Position numbers and translations under genes: made by a program | Assembly: GCF_013386765.1 (NCBI RefSeq) | Contig: NZ_JACARE010000014.1 | Coordinates: 82,844-146,843 of the forward strand | Length of the DNA: 64,000 nt | Reading direction: 5' to 3' | DNA from: Pseudomonas yamanorum | GTDB lineage: Bacteria; Pseudomonadota; Gammaproteobacteria; Pseudomonadales; Pseudomonadaceae | The notes under the pieces: generated by a model | What the model was told of the DNA's origin: nothing | The model's database searches: none | What the model saw: only the letters and a program-made list of their open reading frames with translations | In this document: piece by piece, positions 57,386-64,000 of the stretch | How the letters are laid out: each line of letters begins with the position of its first letter | Position numbering within the stretch: position 1 is the stretch's first letter

Positions 57386-60283
57386 TTACTGGCAAGCTTC
57401 GCAATCCGGCTCGTCGATCGCGCAGGCTTTAGGCACTGGCGCTGGACCGGCAGGTGCGGCGAGAACCGAATCATCACCGTGGTTGCCGCCGCTGGAAACA
57501 GCGTTCAGCTTACCGGTGTTGATAGTCGATTTCTCGGTGCTGGTGGCGGCCAGGGCACGGAGGTAGTAAGTGGTTTTCAGGCCACGGTACCAAGCCATGC
57601 GGTAGGTCACGTCCAGCTTCTTGCCCGATGCGCCGGCGATGTACAGGTTCAGCGACTGAGCCTGGTCGATCCACTTCTGGCGACGGCTGGCGGCGTCGAC
57701 GATCCACTTGGTGTCCACTTCGAAGGCCGTCGCGTAGAGCTCTTTGAGTTCTTGCGGGATGCGCTCGATCTGCTGCACCGAACCGTCGTAGTACTTCAGG
57801 TCGTTGATCATGACCGAGTCCCACAGGCCGCGGGCTTTCAGGTCGCGAACCAGGTACGGGTTGATCACGGTGAATTCGCCCGACAGGTTCGATTTCACAT
57901 ACAGGTTCTGGTAGGTCGGTTCGATCGACTGCGACACGCCGGTGATGTTGGCGATGGTGGCGGTCGGTGCGATGGCCATGATGTTGGAGTTACGAATGCC
58001 TTTCTGCACACGGGCACGTACCGGCGCCCAGTCCAGGGATTCGTTCAGGTCAACGTCGATGTACTTCTGGCCACGTTGCTCGATCAGGATCTGTTGCGAA
58101 TCCAGCGGCAGGATGCCTTTGGACCACAGCGAACCCTGGAACGTCTCGTAGGCACCGCGCTCGTCGGCCAGGTCGCAGGAAGCCTGGATCGCGTAGTAGC
58201 TGACCGCTTCCATGGACTTGTCGGCGAACTCGACCGCAGCGTCCGAACCGTAAGGAATGTGCTGCAGGTACAAAGCGTCCTGGAAGCCCATGATGCCCAG
58301 GCCAACCGGACGGTGCTTGAAGTTGGAGTTCTGCGCTTGTGGCACCGAGTAGTAGTTGATGTCGATAACGTTATCGAGCATGCGAACGGCGGTGTTCACG
58401 GTGCGTGCAAGCTTTACGGTGTCCAGCTTGCCGTTGACGATGTGGTTCGGCAGGTTGATCGAGCCCAGGTTGCAAACGGCGATCTCGTCCTTGTTGGTGT
58501 TCAAGGTGATCTCGGTGCACAGGTTCGAGCTGTGGACCACGCCCACGTGCTGCTGCGGGCTGCGCAGGTTGCACGGGTCTTTGAAGGTCAGCCATGGGTG
58601 GCCGGTTTCAAACAGCATGGAGAGCATTTTGCGCCACAGGTCTTTGGCCTGGATGGTCTTGAACAGCTTGATCTTGCCCGGGTACTGGGACAGGGCTTCG
58701 TAGTACTCGTAACGCTCTTCGAAGGCCTTGCCGGTCAGGTCGTGCAGGTCCGGTACTTCGGATGGCGAGAACAGGGTCCACGGGCCGTCATCGAAGACAC
58801 GCTTCATGAACAGGTCAGGGATCCAGTTGGCGGTGTTCATGTCGTGGGTACGACGACGGTCATCACCGGTGTTCTTGCGCAGCTCGATGAACTCTTCAAT
58901 GTCCATGTGCCAGGTTTCCAGGTAGGCACACACAGCGCCTTTGCGCTTGCCACCCTGGTTAACTGCAACGGCGGTGTCGTTCACTACTTTCAGGAACGGT
59001 ACAACGCCCTGGGACTTGCCGTTGGTGCCCTTGATGTACGAACCCAGTGCACGCACCGGCGTCCAGTCGTTACCCAGGCCGCCGGCGAATTTGGACAACA
59101 TGGCGTTGTCGTGGATCGCGTGGTAGATGCCCGACAGGTCATCCGGCACGGTGGTCAGGTAGCAGCTGGACAGCTGTGGACGCAGGGTACCGGCGTTGAA
59201 CAGGGTCGGGGTCGACGACATGTAGTCGAAGGACGACAACAGGTTGTAGAACTCGATGGCACGGTCTTCTTTCTGCTTCTCTTCGATCGCCAGGCCCATG
59301 GCCACGCGCATGAAGAACACCTGCGGCAGTTCGAAGCGGATACCGTCCTTGTGGATGAAGTAACGGTCGTACAGGGTTTGCAGGCCCAGGTAGGTGAACT
59401 GCTGGTCGCGCTCGTGGTTGATCGCCTTGCCGAGTTTTTCCAGGTCGAAGGTGGCCAGGACCGGGTTCAGCAATTCGAATTCGATACCCTTGGCGATGTA
59501 GGCCGGCAGGGCCTTGGCGTACAGGTCGGCCATCTCGTGGTGAGTGGCGCTGTCGGCGACGTTCAGGAAGCCCAGGCCTTCGGCACGCAGGGTGTCCATC
59601 AGCAGGCGCGCGGTCACGAACGAGTAGTTCGGCTCACGTTCAACCAGGGTACGGGCGGTCATCACCAGGGCGGTGTTGACGTCGGTCAGGGCCACGCCGT
59701 CGTACAGGTTCTTCAGGGTTTCGCGCTGGATCAGGTCACCATCGACTTCTTCCAGGCCTTCGCAGGCCTCGGTGATGATGGTGTTCAGGCGGCCCAGGTC
59801 CAGCGGTGCAAACGTACCGTCGGCCAGGGTGATGCGGATCGACGGGTGCGCTTGTACGGCGGCTTCTTCGGCCGGGGAGCGTACGGCACGTTCCTTGGCG
59901 CGCGAGTCACGGTAGATCACGTAGTCGCGGGCAACTTTCTGCTCGCCGGCACGCATCAGGGCCAGTTCGACCTGGTCCTGGATTTCTTCGATGTGGATGG
60001 TGCCGCCCGATGGCATGCGACGCTTGAAGGTGGCGGTGACCTGTTCGGTCAGGCGCGCAACAGTGTCGTGGATGCGCGACGAGGCAGCAGCGGTGCCGCC
60101 TTCAACTGCAAGAAACGCTTTGGTGATGGCGACGGTGATTTTGTCATCGGTGTAAGGAACGACAGTGCCGTTACGCTTGATCACACGCAGTTGGCCGGGC
60201 GCGGTGGCGGACAGATCCAGGTTCGAATCAGCGGCCTGCGGCACGGAGCCTTGCGGGTTCTCGCGAGTTGTGTCGGTTTGCAT
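57386..60283 (-). CDS. nrdA: Ribonucleoside-diphosphate reductase class Ia, alpha subunit
   Basis: 965-residue catalytic subunit. Two N-terminal ATP-cone domains are visible, about 30-140 (RVIKRNGTVVPYTDDKITVAITKAF) and 150-245 (IRITLADGTFAPLDLGRLNTII), which is characteristic of Pseudomonas NrdA. The active site has SSNLCTEITLNT and the redox tail ends ACAIDEPDCEACQ. It reduces NDPs with NrdB. The ATG at 60283 follows GGAGACAA. Partner nrdB is at 3282-4532. Confidence 0.97.
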   Translation of the reverse strand: MQTDTTRENPQGSVPQAADSNLDLSATAPGQLRVIKRNGTVVPYTDDKITVAITKAFLAVEGGTAAASSRIHDTVARLTEQVTATFKRRMPSGGTIHIEEIQDQVELALMRAGEQKVARDYVIYRDSRAKERAVRSPAEEAAVQAHPSIRITLADGTFAPLDLGRLNTIITEACEGLEEVDGDLIQRETLKNLYDGVALTDVNTALVMTARTLVEREPNYSFVTARLLMDTLRAEGLGFLNVADSATHHEMADLYAKALPAYIAKGIEFELLNPVLATFDLEKLGKAINHERDQQFTYLGLQTLYDRYFIHKDGIRFELPQVFFMRVAMGLAIEEKQKEDRAIEFYNLLSSFDYMSSTPTLFNAGTLRPQLSSCYLTTVPDDLSGIYHAIHDNAMLSKFAGGLGNDWTPVRALGSYIKGTNGKSQGVVPFLKVVNDTAVAVNQGGKRKGAVCAYLETWHMDIEEFIELRKNTGDDRRRTHDMNTANWIPDLFMKRVFDDGPWTLFSPSEVPDLHDLTGKAFEERYEYYEALSQYPGKIKLFKTIQAKDLWRKMLSMLFETGHPWLTFKDPCNLRSPQQHVGVVHSSNLCTEITLNTNKDEIAVCNLGSINLPNHIVNGKLDTVKLARTVNTAVRMLDNVIDINYYSVPQAQNSNFKHRPVGLGIMGFQDALYLQHIPYGSDAAVEFADKSMEAVSYYAIQASCDLADERGAYETFQGSLWSKGILPLDSQQILIEQRGQKYIDVDLNESLDWAPVRARVQKGIRNSNIMAIAPTATIANITGVSQSIEPTYQNLYVKSNLSGEFTVINPYLVRDLKARGLWDSVMINDLKYYDGSVQQIERIPQELKELYATAFEVDTKWIVDAASRRQKWIDQAQSLNLYIAGASGKKLDVTYRMAWYRGLKTTYYLRALAATSTEKSTINTGKLNAVSSGGNHGDDSVLAAPAGPAPVPKACAIDEPDCEACQ

Positions 60284-61024
60284 GGGGGGTTGTCTCCACA
60301 TTCTATATTTATTTGGGCACCATCACGGTGCCCACCGTTCCGTCCTGAAGCACTTACAACAGGCCTGGGCCTGGCATAACAACTTCGGGACAGGAGGAAG
60401 GGAGCTGTTCGCGCCGCTTCCATGCCGAAGTCTTCGGTTACAAGCCTGGGGGCTCTTTACCGTATTCCTGGTGGGTGACAGTTTCGTACTGCAACACCCG
60501 TACCGTTTTCGCCTGATCGGGGCTGAAAACGGCTGCCATCCGCGTGCGCGGTTTGGTCTTGCGAAAAAGGCTTAAGTTCAACCAAACAGGAGCAAGAAAG
60601 GACTTGAGTTTCTTGTCTGATTTGTGTTTGGTCTTTTCGCTGAAAACCCTACATGTAGGGTTTTTTTGGCGACGACCTACAAGATAATGCGTTTTGGGGG
60701 GTATGGCAACGCACTACCTGTGGATAACGCTGTGGGTAAAATGTGTATGAAACGTGGAACAGGCGTGTAGGCCGCAGTACTGCTGCATTGCACCGTTTGT
60801 CACCGGATATTCCGAGGTAAAAACATCCGGTTGAATTTTTGCGGGCGCGAACCCTATCACAAAAAAACACCATCTCCGAACCCATTTGCGCGCTTGTGCT
60901 ACAGGGCTGACCCATGGCTACAATCGTCCCTTAGTCACGCGATAGCTTGTTCACTCCACATGACAACTGTAGGAGCGATCTTGCGCGCGAAGGACGCCAA
61001 CAATAATGAGAACCGAGGTAAAGC
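60284..61024. promoter_or_regulatory. nrdA upstream region with DnaA boxes and a NrdR-like palindrome
   Basis: 741 bases between divergent nrdA and the response regulator, no gene supported. It contains TGTGGATAA (60719-60727), a perfect DnaA box on the minus strand, and TGTGGGTAA (60731-60739), one mismatch away. The 16-bp palindrome ACCCTACATGTAGGGT (60646-60661) partly fits the NrdR consensus (CwAtATaTwG core with two changes). All three lie 360-460 bases before nrdA. Confidence 0.6.
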
Positions 61025-61750
61025 ATGGAGCAAGAAGCCTGGCAGGTCTTGATTGTCGAGGACGACGAACGACTGGCTGAGTTGACCCGTGACTACCTGG
61101 AGGGCAACGGCCTGCGGGTGTCGGTGGAAGGCAACGGCGCCCTCGCGGCAGCGCGGATCATCGCCGAACAGCCGGACCTGGTGATCCTCGACCTGATGCT
61201 GCCCGGCGAAGACGGCCTGAGCATCTGCCGCAAGGTGCGCGAGCGCTACGATGGCGTGATCCTGATGCTGACCGCGCGCACCGACGACATGGACCAGGTG
61301 CTCGGCCTGGACATGGGCGCCGACGACTACGTGTGCAAACCCGTGCGCCCACGCCTGTTGCTGGCGCGGATCCAGGCCCTGCTGCGGCGCAGTGAAAGCG
61401 TCGAACCAGCCACCCCCGAAAAACAGCGGCGCCTGCAATTTGGCCCGCTGGTGGTGGACAACGCCCTGCGTGAAGCCTGGCTGCACGAAGGCGGCATCGA
61501 ACTGACCAGCGCCGAGTTCGACCTGCTGTGGCTGCTGGTGGCGAATGCCGGGCGGATCCTGTCCCGGGAAGAAATCTTTACCGCCTTGCGTGGCATTGGC
61601 TATGACGGCCAGGACCGCTCCATCGACGTGCGCATCTCGCGGATCCGCCCGAAAATCGGCGACGACCCGATCCACCCGCGCCTGATCAAGACCATTCGCA
61701 GCAAAGGCTACCTGTTCGTCCCCGAAGCTGCCGCTGACCTGCGCCCGTGA
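61025..61750 (+). CDS. OmpR-family response regulator (RstA-like)
   Basis: 241-residue regulator. The receiver domain (about 8-120) has EDDERL, the phospho-acceptor Asp in LVILDLMLPGEDG and the Lys in DDYVCKPVRP. The winged-helix output domain (about 135-232) has ELTSAEFDLLWLL and TIRSKGYLFV. It overlaps the sensor kinase gene by 4 bases. The same pair lies next to nrdA in P. aeruginosa. Its target genes are unknown. Confidence 0.92.
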   Translation: MEQEAWQVLIVEDDERLAELTRDYLEGNGLRVSVEGNGALAAARIIAEQPDLVILDLMLPGEDGLSICRKVRERYDGVILMLTARTDDMDQVLGLDMGADDYVCKPVRPRLLLARIQALLRRSESVEPATPEKQRRLQFGPLVVDNALREAWLHEGGIELTSAEFDLLWLLVANAGRILSREEIFTALRGIGYDGQDRSIDVRISRIRPKIGDDPIHPRLIKTIRSKGYLFVPEAAADLRP

Positions 61751-63357
61751 ACTCGATCTTCCTGCGCATCTACGGCGGCATGTGCGCGGCGCTGATTCTG
61801 GTGGCGTTGCTCGGCGTGCTGGCCTTGCACCTGCTCAATGAAGTGCGCAGCGGCCAGTACCGCGAGCGCCTGGCCCACGGCACTTTCGCGCTGATGGGCG
61901 ACAACCTGCAACCCATGAGCGCCATCGAGCGCCGCCGCGCCCTGGCGGTGTGGGAGCGCTTGCTGGGCATCCCGCTGGAATTGCAGACGGTGGCCGAGGC
62001 GCACCTGGACCTGAGCCAGCGCACCCGCCTGCAACGCGGGCAAGTATTGGTGGAGCAAACCGGGCCTCACGCGGCCAGGGTGCTGCGGCTGGTCAGCGAC
62101 CAGGAGCAACTGTTGCTCACCGGCGAAGTGCAGCAAATCAGCGAACAACTGGCCCGTGCGACTATTTACCTGCTGGCCGATGAACTGGTGCGCTTCCCGG
62201 TGGCCGAGCAACCGCAAAAACTCGCGGACTTGAAAGAGGCCAAGGGCTTTGGTTTCGAGATGCACCTGATGATGCTCGATCAGGCGGACATGGATGACGA
62301 CCAGCGCCGGCGCGTGTCGGAGGGCGATACGGTGATGGCCCTGGGCAAGGGCGGTGATTCGATCCGGGTGTTTGCCGGGATGGTCGGTACGCCGTGGGTC
62401 CTGGAAATCGGCCCGCTGTACCAGATGAACCCGTACCCGGCGCAATGGCTGATCCTGATCGCGCTGATCAGCCTGACCCTGATTGGCTTGATCGTCTATT
62501 TATTGGTGCGCCAATTGGAGCGGCGCTTGAGCGGCCTGGAAGCCGCCGCCACACGCATCGCCAAAGGCAGCCTGGAAGTGCGCGTGCCGGCCCGGGGCGC
62601 CGATTCGGTCGGCCGCCTGGCCGCAGCGTTTAATGGCATGGCCGAACACCTGCAACGCCTGCTGGCAATCCAGCGCGAACTGGTGCGTGCGGTGTCCCAC
62701 GAGCTGCGCACGCCGGTGGCGCGCCTGCGGTTCGGCCTGGAGATGATCGGTGACGCGGCCACCCCTGAAGCACGGCGCAAGTACATGGAAGGCATGGACA
62801 GTGACATCCAGGACCTCGACGGGCTGGTGGACGAAATGCTCACCTACGCGCGGCTGGAGCAGGGTTCGCCGGCGCTGAATTTTCAGCGGGTCGACCTTAG
62901 CGCCTTGCTCGATCAGGTGATTGACGAGCTGTCGCCGTTGCGCCCGGAGATCAACGTGGCGCGGGGCATCTGCCTGTCATCGGCCCATTGGGACGATGCC
63001 TGGGTGGACGCTGAGCCGCGCTACCTGCACCGTGCCCTGCAAAACCTGGTGAGCAACGCCATGCGCCATGCCCAGGGGCAGGTGCTGATCAGTTACCAGG
63101 TGGGCCAGGTGCGTTGCCGCATCGACGTGGAAGACGACGGGCCGGGCGTGCCGGAAAGTGCCTGGGAGCGGATCTTCACACCGTTCCTGCGCCTGGACGA
63201 CAGCCGCACCCGTGCGTCGGGCGGGCATGGGTTGGGATTGTCGATTGTGCGGCGGATCATCTATTGGCACGGCGGTCGGGCGTTGATCAGCAAGAGCAAC
63301 AACCTGGGTGGCGCGTGTTTCAGCCTGAGTTGGCCGCGAGACCAGGAGAAACCCTGA
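61747..63357 (+). CDS. Sensor histidine kinase (RstB-like)
   Basis: 536-residue kinase. Membrane segments lie near residues 10-30 and 238-258, enclosing a periplasmic sensor of about 205 residues. A HAMP domain follows (about 260-310). The H-box is VRAVSHELRTPVARLRF, the N-box is NLVSNAMRHAQ, and G-boxes are EDDGPGVP and GHGLGLSIV. It would phosphorylate the regulator before it. Signal unknown. Confidence 0.93.
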   Translation: MNSIFLRIYGGMCAALILVALLGVLALHLLNEVRSGQYRERLAHGTFALMGDNLQPMSAIERRRALAVWERLLGIPLELQTVAEAHLDLSQRTRLQRGQVLVEQTGPHAARVLRLVSDQEQLLLTGEVQQISEQLARATIYLLADELVRFPVAEQPQKLADLKEAKGFGFEMHLMMLDQADMDDDQRRRVSEGDTVMALGKGGDSIRVFAGMVGTPWVLEIGPLYQMNPYPAQWLILIALISLTLIGLIVYLLVRQLERRLSGLEAAATRIAKGSLEVRVPARGADSVGRLAAAFNGMAEHLQRLLAIQRELVRAVSHELRTPVARLRFGLEMIGDAATPEARRKYMEGMDSDIQDLDGLVDEMLTYARLEQGSPALNFQRVDLSALLDQVIDELSPLRPEINVARGICLSSAHWDDAWVDAEPRYLHRALQNLVSNAMRHAQGQVLISYQVGQVRCRIDVEDDGPGVPESAWERIFTPFLRLDDSRTRASGGHGLGLSIVRRIIYWHGGRALISKSNNLGGACFSLSWPRDQEKP

Positions 63358-63428
63358 AGCCCCGTGTCAAACATGCTTTTTTGTGGCGAGGAAGCTTGCT
63401 CCCGTTGGGCTGCGCAGCAGCCCCAAAA

Positions 63429-64000
63429 TCAGGCGCTGACGGCCACCAAACTCAATAACTGCCCCCCATCCACCGCAAACTGCGCCTCCAGCTCCTTGCC
63501 ATGGCACCACTCGGCGGACAAGTCCGTCAGCAACCGCAGCCGCGCATGGCCGGTATCCGACCATTCCAGCAACTCGGCATGTTCAAAATAAAAGCGCTTC
63601 TGCACGATCGGGTAAAGCGCCTTGAACAGGCTCTCCTTCGCCGAAAACGTCAACGTCACCACCTGCGCAATCTGCTCCCGCGGCCCGGCGGCCATGCGCT
63701 GCAATTCATCCGGTGTCAGGATTTCCCCGGCCAGGCGCTCCGCCCGCTCCAGGCTCAGCAGGTTTTCCAGGTCCATGCCCAGCCCGCGCCATTGGGCTTT
63801 GTGGGCGACGATGGCCGCCGCATGGCCGGTGCTGTGGGTGATCGACCCACTGATGTGGGCCGGCCAGACCGGCGCGCGGTCCTCGCCAATCGCCGGCACG
63901 CAATCCAGCCCGTCGAGCTGATGCAGCGCGGCACGGGCACACACGCGACCGGCAAGAAACTCCGCCTGCCGCTTGGCCACCGAACGCTGGATGCTCGCGG
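63429..64000 (-). CDS. 4'-phosphopantetheinyl transferase (partial, cut by window end)
   Basis: At least 190 residues of an Sfp/EntD-type transferase that arms carrier proteins with phosphopantetheine. The Mg-binding motif GLGMDLENLLS and the later TFSAKESLFKALYP motif are present, as is the N-terminal ISGSITHSTGHAAAIVA. The frame stays open to the window edge (ASIQRSVAKRQAEF...), so the true start lies beyond 64000. It follows the sensor kinase convergently, 71 bases away. The equivalent gene in P. aeruginosa is pcpS, also near this kinase pair. Confidence 0.92.
   Translation of the reverse strand, partial: ASIQRSVAKRQAEFLAGRVCARAALHQLDGLDCVPAIGEDRAPVWPAHISGSITHSTGHAAAIVAHKAQWRGLGMDLENLLSLERAERLAGEILTPDELQRMAAGPREQIAQVVTLTFSAKESLFKALYPIVQKRFYFEHAELLEWSDTGHARLRLLTDLSAEWCHGKELEAQFAVDGGQLLSLVAVSA

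Noticed and set aside
57479..60379. A 966-codon open frame antisense to nrdA, and similar long antisense frames over alaS (29106-31652) and the aot genes (10514-12376)
   Set aside because: They are shadows of high-GC genes with strong third-position bias. Their products are rich in Val, Gly, His and Gln without domains, and the sense genes are certain.

Overview
The window is a chromosomal segment of a fluorescent Pseudomonas (P. fluorescens group). The evidence is the gene content and order: the aot arginine/ornithine transport operon with argR, the aru arginine succinyltransferase operon, alaS-lysC-rsmA, amrZ, the flgA/flgM/flgN/flgZ and cheV-cheR-flgBCDE clusters, a class Ia ribonucleotide reductase, and five copies of the REP palindrome pair (GTGGGAGCTGGCTTGCC...) typical of this group. 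No read-depth or strain-level evidence is available, so the species is an inference.

Layout. 1-3231: a variable stretch with a vapBC toxin-antitoxin pair bracketed by two copies of the 3' end of a HAD phosphatase gene, an HNH endonuclease and a BRO-N protein with operator-like repeats. 3232-8300: nrdB, a DUF2790 exported protein and acsA. 8305-13699: aotJQMOP-argR. 13701-18656: a 1651-residue DUF6543/leucine-rich-repeat protein, convergent with argR. 18956-26846: aruC-F-G-D-B-(small gene)-aruE, completing succinyl-pathway arginine breakdown next to the importer and the regulator. 26975-27763: ribH2 behind an FMN riboswitch. 27958-33439: ltaE, alaS, lysC, rsmA. 33502-33926: tRNA-Ser and two identical tRNA-Arg(ACG). 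34266-37010: mgtE, amrZ and two small membrane-protein genes. 37342-37418: tRNA-Arg(CCT).

37372-46596 is a 9.2 kb integrated element bounded by a 47-bp repeat of the tRNA-Arg 3' end. It carries a tyrosine integrase, an AlpA-like regulator, an excisionase-like gene, several small phage-type genes, an HK97-type capsid gene, a lambda I-like tail gene and unrecognised AT-rich cargo at both ends. It lacks terminase, portal and lysis genes in what I can read, so it is either a capsid-carrying satellite or a reduced prophage. Putative integrase arm sites, capsid-flanking repeats and repeated GGGATTTTTTCC palindromes can be seen.

46939-56060: an MFS transporter, then the flagellar/chemotaxis block (flgZ, flgN, flgM, flgA leftward; cheV, cheR, flgB, flgC, flgD, flgE rightward). 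56229-57305: a possible secreted cysteine-protease-like protein between flgE and nrdA. 57386-60283: nrdA, 53 kb from nrdB, with DnaA boxes in its upstream region. 61025-64000: an RstA/RstB-type two-component pair and a phosphopantetheinyl transferase cut by the window edge.
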